Assembly: GCF_006475605.1 (NCBI RefSeq)
Contig: NZ_SSBC01000020.1
Coordinates: 150,550-214,549, forward strand
Source of the DNA: Asticcacaulis tiandongensis
GTDB lineage: Bacteria > Pseudomonadota > Alphaproteobacteria > Caulobacterales > Caulobacteraceae
Direction of reading: 5' to 3'
DNA: 64,000 nucleotides
The notes under the pieces are model-generated. The model was not told the DNA's origin. It ran no database searches and saw nothing but the letters and a program-made list of their open reading frames with translations. Both the position numbers and the translations under genes were made by a program. This document shows, in pieces, positions 44,888 through 53,025 of the stretch (positions are counted from its first letter, which is position 1; each line of letters opens with the position of its first letter).

Positions 44888-46268
44888 CGGTCGCCTCCTT
44901 AGCTTTTGGTTTGAAGGGGTCGGCGGCGATTTCGGCATCAAGGTCTTCGAGGTCCCATCCACGTTCCGCAACGGCTTTCCGGCGCGAGGTCAGGCCCGCG
45001 TTTATTTCCGCGACCGTCGCCTCAGTGTCCTTGAGCGGATCAACCTGCAGCGGCTTCGGGGGAAGCCAGTCGGCCGACAGGTAGTCGGCAGATGCGGCCT
45101 CAAAATCAGGGGCGTCCAGGGCGCCGGAAAGAACGTCTGAAGTAACAACGCGACGCCAGACGGGGCGCAAGAACTGGGGAACAAGAGTCCCATACTGCGT
45201 TTGCTCGACTCGTTGGCGAAACGGCAGCAGGCCCGCCCGCAGGGAGGAATAATTCGCACCAGTGAGGTCGCCGGAAACAAAGTGTTCGGGCAACCCCAGA
45301 CCGGCAGCAAGGCTTTGCAGATTTAGCTTTATAAAGGACGAAAGTTCCTGTGCTTGACCGGGGCTATTAAATTTTACATCCCATCCTTGCGGCAGATATT
45401 TGAGCGCTCCAGGTTCGATTCCACCTTCCAGAATGCTACCGTTTTGCTCACCGTCGAAAATCGACGTGCCGTTTCCGTTTTGGTCGACCAGGAAACCGGA
45501 GTGCATAGCCGCGATTTTTGCCCCCATCAGGAGGGCGTCGGTTAGTTGGTCGAAATCAGACGCCGGAAGGATCACCGGTGCCAGCCACGAAATGCCGCGA
45601 ACTTGCCCAGGTGCGAGAGGCTTAAAGACGTGAATTATGTCATCAGCAGACACGCGCACGGCAGGCGCATACGTCGCAAACAGGTCTGTCGGGCGTTGCG
45701 GCAGAATATGGTAGGCGACACGGCGACCGAAAGCATCGAACTCGACACCAGAGACTATAAAGCCGCCGTCCGACAGGTTAAGGGTTTTGCTTTCGTCGAT
45801 TAGTTCGGCAGGGATCAGGCGAAGGCGCGGGCCGTCATCAGTTTCGATGATGTGCAGGAACGCTTCACCATCTGTAACCAGCGACCGTGCGACCGCCGCT
45901 TGCAGACCCCAAAAATCAGTCAGGCCATCGAAATCGGCGTGTTCGGACCATGTATTGAAGTGAGTGATAAGGGACTTACGGGTCGCGGAGTCGGGGTGCT
46001 TGGGTGTTGGGACTATGCCCGCCCCCACCAACGCCCCTGCCCAATTTGCGACGGCGTGACTGACCCATGGGTTATTGTGCGCAAGGTGACGGGCGCGGCT
46101 TCGCACCGTCGCACCGGCAGCGCTTACTTCCGGCTGGATCGGCCCAAATTGGCCCATGCCGTGACCACGGCGACCGCCTGCCGCCCCATCGAAGCGGCGC
46201 GTGGCTATAGGCGCGGCAGATCGCTTTCCGGTCAGAATATCGATGGCTGCACGGGCACGGGCAAACAT
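44862..46268 (-). CDS. Phage portal protein, lambda gpB family
   Basis: 468 residues. Forms the ring at the capsid vertex through which DNA is packed. Pattern: RSRARHLAHNNPWVSHAVANWAGALVGAGI, WGLQAAVARSLVTDGEAF, RLIPAELIDES, DIIHVFKPLAPGQVRGISWLAPVI and LPEHFVSGDLTGANYSSLRAG, as in lambda-type portals. Ends in a charged tail. Follows the MerR-like gene. Confidence 0.92.
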   Translation of the reverse strand: MFARARAAIDILTGKRSAAPIATRRFDGAAGGRRGHGMGQFGPIQPEVSAAGATVRSRARHLAHNNPWVSHAVANWAGALVGAGIVPTPKHPDSATRKSLITHFNTWSEHADFDGLTDFWGLQAAVARSLVTDGEAFLHIIETDDGPRLRLIPAELIDESKTLNLSDGGFIVSGVEFDAFGRRVAYHILPQRPTDLFATYAPAVRVSADDIIHVFKPLAPGQVRGISWLAPVILPASDFDQLTDALLMGAKIAAMHSGFLVDQNGNGTSIFDGEQNGSILEGGIEPGALKYLPQGWDVKFNSPGQAQELSSFIKLNLQSLAAGLGLPEHFVSGDLTGANYSSLRAGLLPFRQRVEQTQYGTLVPQFLRPVWRRVVTSDVLSGALDAPDFEAASADYLSADWLPPKPLQVDPLKDTEATVAEINAGLTSRRKAVAERGWDLEDLDAEIAADPFKPKAKEATDARQPATD

Positions 46269-46271
46269 AGG

Positions 46272-46802
46272 TTATTCCCCGTAAGCAGCAATGACGGGGG
46301 CCAGGATGACGTTTAAGTCGAGCCGCGTTTCGCCGCGAACCGTTTCGCAAGCCAGTTGGCGCTCAAGTGTCTGCGTCTCTGTGACTAACGGGTCTTTGGT
46401 TTCGGCTCCGTCAAACCGGACACGATGGAACTTTTCCCCCTTGCCATTCAAAATTAGTTGAAGGGTAAGAGCGACTGCCGACTGATTGCCTATTGCATCG
46501 ATGACGGCCTCCAAAAGTGGAGCATCGTCAGCACGATACAGGTCATATTTGCGGATTCGCGCGGCTACTTCACGGCACATTTCCACGTCAAAACCCATAT
46601 CAAGCAGTTCGCAAAAAATTGCGGCCAGACATGCGCCGTCAACGTCCAAACGGCCTTCACGGCGTCCGGTATCCTCACGTTCTACGGGCAGGAGGCCATG
46701 TTTGTCGAATAAGCGCACGCGGCGCAACAGTGTCGGAACAGAACGGGCGCTGAGGTGCTGCCCATCGGCGATTATTGCCGTGATGTCGAGAAAAGTGCGC
46801 AT
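46272..46802 (-). CDS. MerR-like regulator candidate
   Basis: 176 residues from ATG 46802 with GGAG seven bases upstream. Residues 13-75 resemble a MerR winged helix (SARSVPTLLRRVRLFDKHGLLPVERE...RLDVDGACLAAIFCELLDMGFDVEM). The remaining 100 residues are helical with no recognised effector domain. Divergent from the two small plus-strand genes with a dyad at 46883-46897 between, so it may control both directions. Read on into the portal operon. Confidence 0.6.
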   Translation of the reverse strand: MRTFLDITAIIADGQHLSARSVPTLLRRVRLFDKHGLLPVEREDTGRREGRLDVDGACLAAIFCELLDMGFDVEMCREVAARIRKYDLYRADDAPLLEAVIDAIGNQSAVALTLQLILNGKGEKFHRVRFDGAETKDPLVTETQTLERQLACETVRGETRLDLNVILAPVIAAYGE

Positions 46803-46882
46803 AAAGAAACTCCGTGTTGACGTTACATCTAACACGTTAAGTCAAATTATCAAGGGTCGTGACGCATTATTTATCTCGATGT

Positions 46883-46921
46883 GTCAAATTGCTTGACGGT
46901 GATGATTTTTATGTCATTATG
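46883..46921 (+). promoter_or_regulatory. Divergent control region: dyad and plus-strand promoter
   Basis: GTCAA-ATTGC-TTGAC (46883-46897) is an inverted repeat overlapping TTGACG (46893-46898), which is followed after 17-18 bases by ATTATG/TTATGC (46916-46922). A related GTCAAATTAT lies at 46841. Likely operator for the MerR-like regulator. Confidence 0.5.
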
Positions 46922-46969
46922 CCAAGTGTCAGGGTGGCCAAGTTCTGACAATTTCCTTCTGCGGCAAGG

Positions 46970-47012
46970 CGCCGTGCGGTCGATCTCCTTCACCGCACGG
47001 CGTTTTTCTTTT
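46970..47012 (+). terminator. Leader terminator before the two small island genes
   Basis: An 11 bp stem CGCCGTGCGGT/ACCGCACGGCG (46970-46980 and 46992-47002) followed by TTTTTCTTTT. It sits about 20 bases before the ribosome site of the 47032 gene and 50 after the promoter, so it could be an attenuator or end a roughly 85 nt small RNA. Confidence 0.7.
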
Positions 47013-47031
47013 AAATAGAAGGAGAAACCAG

Positions 47032-47220
47032 ATGAAATCTTTTGCGGAAATGAGTGAGGCCGAACGGCGATATGAGGTTGCCCAGATCATCTCGGAAGCG
47101 CGTGAGTGTGGTCATGACCTTAAACAGGTTATGGTTGCGCTTGTGTGGAAATTCGCCTCAAGTGGGGTTGAACCGCCGGTCAGCCTGGTCGATTGGCTTG
47201 AACAGAAGACAATTCACTGA
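47032..47220 (+). CDS. Small island protein A, unknown
   Basis: 62 residues with an excellent AGAAGGAG ribosome site. Helical, acidic start (MSEAERRYEVAQIISEARECGHDLKQVMVALVWKF) ending in WLEQKTIH. No recognised family and no signal peptide. With the next gene it is the only plus-strand pair in the island, in the slot where satellites often carry helper-interference or defence genes. Confidence 0.6.
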   Translation: MKSFAEMSEAERRYEVAQIISEARECGHDLKQVMVALVWKFASSGVEPPVSLVDWLEQKTIH

Positions 47221-47234
47221 GGGGAAATTCGTTT

Positions 47235-47528
47235 ATGGAAAGAGGTTTTGATCCCGTTTTTGAAATGGAACACGCAGCGAAGATAGCACCTGATCAGTGT
47301 AAATATGACATCGTTTGGACCCTTAAACCTATGGGGTATGATGCAGGTAATTTTGGTTATTTACATCCTGCTGTCTGGAATTTTGAAGATCGTTTCGCCC
47401 CAGGGTATCAGACTGAGGATGAATATCATCTTTTTGTAGACTGGCTGTTAGATGATAGGGGAAAAGCAATTGTTGCCGCAGACAGATTCACAGGTCTTTG
47501 TGCTGAAGTGATACTCGGAAAACGATAA
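47235..47528 (+). CDS. Small island protein B, unknown
   Basis: 97 residues. Aromatic-rich (YDIVWTLKPMGYDAGNFGYLHPAVWNF, EDEYHLFVDWLLDDRG). No family recognised. GAGGGG about 11 bases before the ATG; 14 bases after gene A, so one transcript. Convergent with the gene at 47555. Confidence 0.6.
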   Translation: MERGFDPVFEMEHAAKIAPDQCKYDIVWTLKPMGYDAGNFGYLHPAVWNFEDRFAPGYQTEDEYHLFVDWLLDDRGKAIVAADRFTGLCAEVILGKR

Positions 47529-47554
47529 TCTTCTATCTCTTATTTAAGTATGAG

Positions 47555-47905
47555 TTAAAGTGGGCGCACAGTTCCAAAGTTTCCCTCAGGTGTCATCCTG
47601 ATTTTGTATCTTGCGACCCTATCCCCAGTGTCGCACATCACAATGTACTCTTGTATCGTGCTACCAGTTAATTGCTCATGCAAAGAGACCGGATTTTCAC
47701 ACCAGTAACCTGAAGACCTGACGACTGCCGCCGCTGCATTGCGTTGTTTATAAGTCATGCCGTCATTGCTGTATTGAGGACGTTCTTTGACAGGTGCAGA
47801 AGGTTTATCTGCAAAACAGCTTTTTAATAAGAAAAACAATATAATGCCAATAATTGGCAGGCAGCCCCATGAATAGTCGGGCGTTTTATCATTAGCAGTC
47901 ATCAT
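47555..47905 (-). CDS. Small membrane-anchored island protein
   Basis: 116 residues from ATG 47905, whose ATGA overlaps the TerL stop by four bases (translational coupling). One hydrophobic segment CLPIIGIILFFLLKSCF (about 15-31) anchors it; the rest (NAAAAVVRSSGYWCENPVSLHEQL, YIVMCDTGDRVARYKIRMTPEG) would face the periplasm, with two cysteines. Function unknown; superinfection or helper-entry control is a guess. Confidence 0.65.
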   Translation of the reverse strand: MMTANDKTPDYSWGCLPIIGIILFFLLKSCFADKPSAPVKERPQYSNDGMTYKQRNAAAAVVRSSGYWCENPVSLHEQLTGSTIQEYIVMCDTGDRVARYKIRMTPEGNFGTVRPL

Positions 47906-49674
47906 ATTCCCCCGGACAGCCAATTTGATTTAATTGTGGAACGCGCTTTTGGTGTGTGCGCAGCTGCAGATTGCAATTCTTCAGTGCGACGGTCAAGGTC
48001 AGTACCCACAAGATTCCGCGCCGCCAATGCGTATACCGTCGCATCCAAAGTTTCAGCCCGTTTGCCCGGCACGCGCTCAAACCTTCTCACCGGCGCACCC
48101 TTCACATACCGAACGACGCGCCTTTCAGAGGCCAGTTGTTCAAAGAAGACAGGTTCCAGATCAGCCGAAAAACGGAAGCCGGAACCACGTGACAGGCGGT
48201 TGAAAAGTTGGCTTTTAATCGCGTCGACACCGATCAGGAACAAGGGTGTGCCCTTTGTAGTGGATCGCTGAATGAACGGACGTGAAAACCCCGCAACCCC
48301 TTTGCCCGCGACGACTCGCCGCGCATAACGTGAACGCGTGAAGGCTGTCACAGTGTCAGAGTGCCCACCATCACCGGAATCGATGACCGCCGCGTCGACG
48401 CGCAGGGTTCCCCCATTCGGGTGAGGCCACGACCGCCGTAATAGATCGTCCAGTTCGACCCACGTCGAGTCTGCGTCGACCGGTCCCCAGATCACTATAT
48501 GGCCCAAGATAAACGTTTCCGTTTTTCCATGCCCCAGAAACACGATTTCAAGACGATCATCCTGACAGTCGACGCCCGCCGTCACGATCAGCGCTTCAGG
48601 TGGCATCGCCGTAAGCCCGAACGGTTCGCGACGATTCAACAGGTCGCTTTCATCGAGATCGTCAGCGGCTTCACGCCAAGGTTGCCCAAGAAGCGTGTTT
48701 ACAAACACCTGTAATGTGGCCGGATCATCCTTAGCCGCGACAAACTCAGCCGCCAGTCGGCCCCATGAGGCGTTTTTATGCGGGCTGATCAGAGCGTTGA
48801 GCCTGAAACCTGCATGGCCTTGCACCTCTGGTACGGTTGCCCGCCATCGGCCTTTTTCGACCATAGCAACCTTGTGTCGCTCATCGACGCAGCTACCGCA
48901 GTGCGGGCAAGCGAAATAGGCAGTCTCCGGTTTTCCCTCATCCCATTGAATGTGCTGCCAAAGGATTTCGGTGAAGTCGCCGCAGTCGGGGCACGGGACC
49001 TCGAAGATACGCTGATCCGATTTCGCATATAGCTTTGAAACCGGCCCATGATCGAAAACCGGCGTCGATCCGGCGATTATTTTCCGATCAGCAAATGTCA
49101 GTGTCCGCCGTTCGGCAAGAATAAGTGGATCGCCTTCTGGTCCCGGTTCCATCGCATCCACCTCATCCATCAAAAGAATCTTCGCTGTGTGACGGCGAAG
49201 GTTGCGCGGACTTTTGGCGGCAACAAGCTTCAGCGAACCGGCTGGGAATTTTCGGGAAAGCAGAGTCGACCTGCCCGATTCGTCAGCATCATCGGTCAGC
49301 AGGCCGCGCAAAGCCGGTGAAGCCTGAAAAGTCGGTTCGACATCCGAAACCATATAATCGCGTGCGTCGGCCTCGGTAGGCTGCACATTTAGTATAGGTG
49401 CCGGTGAGTTTGCGACATAATTGGCCAGTGTTGCCGTCAGCAAAGTGGTGAAGCCCACGCGGACGGGTTTTATGATCGTCACGCGCTCAATAGCCGGGTC
49501 GTCGATCGCGTTGCAGATTCCCTTCTGAAATTGCCAAAGGGTCACGCGGCCAGACAGCGCCGATACGGTTTCAGGCAAGTGAACATTCGCCTCGATCCAA
49601 TCGGCCAGTCGGATGTTTGGCGGCGGCATAAGTGCTTTAAGCGCATTACGGCGGATGCGTTCAATCGGTTGCAT
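47902..49674 (-). CDS. Terminase large subunit, GpA family
   Basis: 590 residues. Pumps and cuts DNA into capsids. Walker A-like KPVRVGFT (69-76), as in lambda GpA; Walker B LLMDEVD (167-173); two CPxCG pairs (about 236 and 262); nuclease-domain Asp in TAGVDCQDDRLE (about 373). Matches lambda gpA-type terminases, which make cohesive ends or head-full cuts. Start overlaps the TerS gene by 14 bases. Confidence 0.93.
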   Translation of the reverse strand: MQPIERIRRNALKALMPPPNIRLADWIEANVHLPETVSALSGRVTLWQFQKGICNAIDDPAIERVTIIKPVRVGFTTLLTATLANYVANSPAPILNVQPTEADARDYMVSDVEPTFQASPALRGLLTDDADESGRSTLLSRKFPAGSLKLVAAKSPRNLRRHTAKILLMDEVDAMEPGPEGDPLILAERRTLTFADRKIIAGSTPVFDHGPVSKLYAKSDQRIFEVPCPDCGDFTEILWQHIQWDEGKPETAYFACPHCGSCVDERHKVAMVEKGRWRATVPEVQGHAGFRLNALISPHKNASWGRLAAEFVAAKDDPATLQVFVNTLLGQPWREAADDLDESDLLNRREPFGLTAMPPEALIVTAGVDCQDDRLEIVFLGHGKTETFILGHIVIWGPVDADSTWVELDDLLRRSWPHPNGGTLRVDAAVIDSGDGGHSDTVTAFTRSRYARRVVAGKGVAGFSRPFIQRSTTKGTPLFLIGVDAIKSQLFNRLSRGSGFRFSADLEPVFFEQLASERRVVRYVKGAPVRRFERVPGKRAETLDATVYALAARNLVGTDLDRRTEELQSAAAHTPKARSTIKSNWLSGGI

Positions 49675-50164
49675 GGGAAAGCTCCGTCAGGACAGTGCGA
49701 ATTTCGGAATCGATAATTTTGATGTCATGCGCCGTGAGGTGCGGCAGTCGAGTCTGGACGCGACCAGGAAGCGCCAATGCCGAAGCCCGAACATCGCGCA
49801 GGATCGTTGCCCAGGTGTTTTGGACATCGGACGCGGCGACATATTCACCACGGGCAGCAGCATTCTGAAGTTCCAATTTGTCGGCCTGTTCACGGGCGAG
49901 CCTAATCTTCTCGGCTTCGAGGGTCGAATTGCCCGATGACCGCTTTTGCGCCAGGTGTTTTAGGTAAGCCGCAGTGCAGACCTGCACGTCATAATTCCGC
50001 CCGTCGAGTTTCGAGATGACGCCGTCCGAGAGCAGCTTTCTGACCTGCCGGGTACTCACGTCCCAGAAGGTGGCAAGATCGGCCTCTGTGGCAATCTCGG
50101 GGCGATTGTGGGGGTGTCTGGGTGCCGGGGTGCCGCCCAGCAATTCGTCGAGATCAAGATTCAC
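49661..50164 (-). CDS. Terminase small subunit, Nu1-like
   Basis: 167 residues, GTG start with AAGGATT upstream. N-terminal helix-turn-helix (LATFWDVSTRQVRKLLSDGVISKLDG) that would recognise the island pac/cos site, then a coiled KIRLAREQADKLELQNAAARGEYV typical of Nu1. The extreme N-terminus carries DLDELLGG (4-11), also present in the primase. Confidence 0.87.
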   Translation of the reverse strand: MNLDLDELLGGTPAPRHPHNRPEIATEADLATFWDVSTRQVRKLLSDGVISKLDGRNYDVQVCTAAYLKHLAQKRSSGNSTLEAEKIRLAREQADKLELQNAAARGEYVAASDVQNTWATILRDVRASALALPGRVQTRLPHLTAHDIKIIDSEIRTVLTELSHATD

Positions 50165-50501
50165 GGTCGGAATCCTTTTTCAAAAAATTTTGTGGAGATT
50201 GAAGCGCCGCGGTCTGCGCCCCCCGCAGCACAGATACGCCGGAGGTACCTTCGCCGTGTGAACGTTCATTAGGATCGACGTTTTTGTCTTTGACGCGGGT
50301 AAGCGACTTTGACTTCAGACCAGAGGTGAAGTGTGTGCCGTGTTTGTCGTGCCAGTGCAGAACAAAACTTGGCATGCCGTCACGCAGACGAATGTAAGGC
50401 GTCACTTTGGTGAGTCGAACTGTGCGACGGCCGAAAACTTCGATTGTACCGACAAGCGGCGGGGTGGTGTAATTGATCTGTTCCATGTGGGGAGGTTTCA
50501 T
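50154..50501 (-). CDS. Small island protein upstream of TerS
   Basis: 115 residues. Beta-rich first half (VGTIEVFGRRTVRLTKVTPYIRLRDGMPSFVLHWHDKHG) and basic, disordered C-terminus (RVKDKNVDPNERSHGEGTSG). No family known. Overlaps TerS by 11 bases, so co-translated. The N-terminal ATG 50501 has no clear ribosome site; ATG 50486 is an alternative. Confidence 0.6.
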   Translation of the reverse strand: MKPPHMEQINYTTPPLVGTIEVFGRRTVRLTKVTPYIRLRDGMPSFVLHWHDKHGTHFTSGLKSKSLTRVKDKNVDPNERSHGEGTSGVSVLRGAQTAALQSPQNFLKKDSDRES

Positions 50502-50526
50502 TTGATAGGACGGTTTTCGGTCAGTC

Positions 50527-50800
50527 CGGACATTCGGACATGCCTATATAAAGGCATGTCCGTGTCCGTCCGGGTTTCTGCGGTCGGACAAAGCCGCATG
50601 TCCGGCCAATGTCCGGAATGTCCGGGACACTTCATTCATCAAAAGCATCGTCAATTATCCCGTTGTAATCATGGTGCTTTTTGGTGTTTACATTGTCGCC
50701 GTTAAACACGACCAAGCCATGTCCGGCCAATGTCCGGCACGCTCTATCGAATGTCCGGCGGCGGCTGTCAGGATTTTCCGCGCCGGACACTAAATGTCCG
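50527..50800. other. Probable replication origin of the island: TGTCCG iterons
   Basis: TGTCCG occurs 13 times in 274 bases: plus at 50557, 50563, 50599, 50610, 50619, 50720, 50731, 50752, 50795; minus at 50527, 50535, 50585, 50784. About 0.1 would be expected by chance. They form two clusters (50527-50624 and 50720-50800) around an AT-richer 95-base core at the primase 3' end. CATGTCCGGCCAATGTCCGG occurs in both clusters, and hairpin GACATGCCT/AGGCATGTC lies at 50536-50560. SaPI origins have the same layout: paired iteron sets around an AT-rich core, next to rep. Confidence 0.75.
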
Positions 50801-52788
50801 GAAATACAGGCCTCCCGCCACTCTCTTTCCGGGACAGAACATCGATTTAAATCGATGTTTTCGAGATCACGCAGAACGTCGAGAGCTGCCCGTTCACTCG
50901 GTGACAGCTTCGGCCCTTTGACAGCCGCCGCACCTGATAGCGGTCTGCATATCGCCGTGGTGAGCGTGTCGCCGTCCTCATCGACGCCCATGTCGACGGT
51001 GCCAATGCTGAAGGCGATATCACGGTCACAAGAGCCGTTGCGGTTCTTGGTCAGCTTCCCCCTGATCACCCCAGACTCATCGCGGGGCTGCACATGCAGG
51101 GCCATGTCGAGAGCGCCGTTCAAGAGGCTATGCCCGCGCGGCGTCGAGCCTTCGGCTTTAGTGTCGTGGTGTATCAGGATGACCGCCGCGCCCCATGCCG
51201 TGAGGTCACGTGCCGCCTTCACGACACGCCCCATAGCTTCGGCAGAATTTTCTTCCAGTCCGGGAAACGCCATCGCTAAGGTGTCGATAAAGATCAGGGC
51301 GGGCTTGCGGGCTTCGACAGCCTCTTTCAGCGCCTTCAGATCAGGCGAATCTGGTGACAGGAGATCCGAGACGCCACCGACAAGCGTAAAGGCTTCAGCA
51401 TTGCCGTGTTCGGCTTTCAGGGCTTTGACACGTCCCCTCATGCCGTGTTCGTCTTCAGCGGCCACATAGAACACTTCGCCCGCCTTCGTGCGCATCCCGA
51501 AGGCCTCCCGCCCTTGCGCGACAGCGTACCCCAGCCAGGGGGATATGAGGGATTTACCGGCCCCAGGTGCGCCGAAGATGCAACCGACATCACGCGGCGC
51601 TATCAAGCCCTTAATGAGATAGCCCCGTGACGGCGCGTTGTCGCAATCGTCGGGTGACAGGAACGATAAACGTGACGGCGGCAGGGCGGCTTTCTTATTC
51701 CAGCCGCCCGCCTTCGCCAGATCGTACAGGCTTGCTATAGTGACCGAGTGAGCCTTGTCACCGAACGATTTCCAGCGACGATTCAGATCGCGTGGATCGT
51801 ACTTATCGGAACCCCGCGACCATTCGTGCCAAAATTCACGGCCCGACTCCTTGCCTCGATATTCATGGTGCAGGGCCATGCCCACGCGAATCCAGTCGTC
51901 ATGATCATCGCTGCCGATGAAAGTCAGGGCAGTTTTTATGCGGGCGTGATCGGGTTCCAGAAGATCAAGAAGGTCATCATCATCGTCATGCTGTTCGACC
52001 GGTGCGGCTTCTGGTTTTCCTTTGTAGTCCCAGCCGGTGGCCCGAAGTATAGCCTCAGCTTCGACCATGAAGGTATCGAGGCGGTCGAGGTCGATCAGGG
52101 GCAGGTCAGCCAATGGGATGTCGACCGGTGACATGGTTTCCGGCAGCCATTGGTAGGGCTTGCCGGTGTCTGGGTGAGTCCCATATGCGATAAATTGCTG
52201 TCCATCACCGAGAATCTCAACGGCACCGGTCTGCCCTTGCGCATCCGTGAAGACGGTCGATTTACGCTTACGGACGGGCGTGTCAGTGCGATAAAGCAAA
52301 AGGGTCTTTGGTTTTTTACCCGCCCGCACTAACGGCAGGCCGGTGCCAAGGTTCAAGGCAAGTTCGATCAGTTCACCAGACACATGCGCGTCGAGAACAT
52401 CGATGTCGACGGCGACCAGGTTGCTGCCCAGTACGATTCCGGTGTTCGGCGCCGTCCAGCCGCGCAGGTCGTCGACCGTGGCGTGAAGCTGCCCCCAGTT
52501 CCCAAGGACAGGTTTCTTCCCCTCGCAAGGAATTGGCCTGTAGCCGTTTTCGATCAGTTTCCGGCGAAGCGAAAAAAGTGGGTCTTCGGCAATCGCGCCC
52601 CCTAGCAATTCATCGAGATCGGCGGTATATTCCACTCCGAAGTTTGCTGCTTCTTCTACCGTTTCAAAGCCGTTCCCTGTGTCCGCAGGGGCGGCTTTTT
52701 GATTATCTGGTGGCGGGTAACCGCCCAAAAGTTCAGCCAGTTCGGGATCGGGGTTTGTGTCCTGTGACACGCTCGTGACACGCAGCAT
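50632..52788 (-). CDS. Primase-polymerase / RepA-like helicase fusion (island replication protein)
   Basis: 718 residues. Residues 66-240: bifunctional primase/polymerase domain with catalytic DID (Asp128, Asp130). Residues 275-360: primase C-terminal-like region (HDDWIRVGMALHHEYRG). Residues 380-600: RepA/AAA_25 ATPase with P-loop GAPGAGKS (406-413) and Walker B PALIFIDTLA (about 487). C-terminal part looks winged-helix, for binding the iterons. N-terminus carries ELAELLGG (16-23) and DLDELLGG (57-64). Strong AAGGA nine bases before ATG. Confidence 0.9.
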   Translation of the reverse strand: MLRVTSVSQDTNPDPELAELLGGYPPPDNQKAAPADTGNGFETVEEAANFGVEYTADLDELLGGAIAEDPLFSLRRKLIENGYRPIPCEGKKPVLGNWGQLHATVDDLRGWTAPNTGIVLGSNLVAVDIDVLDAHVSGELIELALNLGTGLPLVRAGKKPKTLLLYRTDTPVRKRKSTVFTDAQGQTGAVEILGDGQQFIAYGTHPDTGKPYQWLPETMSPVDIPLADLPLIDLDRLDTFMVEAEAILRATGWDYKGKPEAAPVEQHDDDDDLLDLLEPDHARIKTALTFIGSDDHDDWIRVGMALHHEYRGKESGREFWHEWSRGSDKYDPRDLNRRWKSFGDKAHSVTIASLYDLAKAGGWNKKAALPPSRLSFLSPDDCDNAPSRGYLIKGLIAPRDVGCIFGAPGAGKSLISPWLGYAVAQGREAFGMRTKAGEVFYVAAEDEHGMRGRVKALKAEHGNAEAFTLVGGVSDLLSPDSPDLKALKEAVEARKPALIFIDTLAMAFPGLEENSAEAMGRVVKAARDLTAWGAAVILIHHDTKAEGSTPRGHSLLNGALDMALHVQPRDESGVIRGKLTKNRNGSCDRDIAFSIGTVDMGVDEDGDTLTTAICRPLSGAAAVKGPKLSPSERAALDVLRDLENIDLNRCSVPEREWREACISGHLVSGAENPDSRRRTFDRACRTLAGHGLVVFNGDNVNTKKHHDYNGIIDDAFDE
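50838..50859. repeat. 22 bp perfect AT-rich palindrome near the iterons
   Basis: Centre ATCGATTTAAATCGAT flanked by AAC/GTT, inside the primase gene and 38 bases from the last iteron. May be part of the origin or a regulator site. Confidence 0.6.
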
Positions 52789-52868
52789 TCGCGGAAATCC
52801 TTATTTTCCTTGCGTGCCGTTGCGGTGTTTTACTGGCCTTTGCCTTTGATTTTATTGATTTTCTTGTT

Positions 52869-52921
52869 CGTTGACATCGTAGGGGTCACAGGTTCAATCC
52901 CTGTCGGGTCCACCATTTTTC
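52869..52921 (+). repeat. attR, 53 bp direct repeat (truncated tRNA-Val copy)
   Basis: Identical to 41191-41243. Lacks the tRNA 5' half, so it is not a functional tRNA. Marks the right end of the island. Confidence 0.93.
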
Positions 52922-52978
52922 TCAATCGCTCTAAAGTCCTTCGCTTCGCTCAGTGTACTTTAATGTGAATTATAGCGG

Positions 52979-53016
52979 AAAAAATCAGCTCGAAGCGGTT
53001 CTTCGCTGATTTTTGC
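52979..53016. terminator. Bidirectional terminator, original tRNA terminator
   Basis: AAAATCAGC (52981-52989) and GCTGATTTT (53005-53013) with flanking A and T runs. Before island insertion it would have ended the tRNA-Val transcript; it also ends the minus-strand gene at 53026. Confidence 0.7.
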
Positions 53017-53025
53017 TTTTCATAT

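Noticed and set aside
52869..52921. Second tRNA-Val gene
   Set aside because: Only the 3' half is present; no acceptor 5' strand or D-arm, so it is attR.
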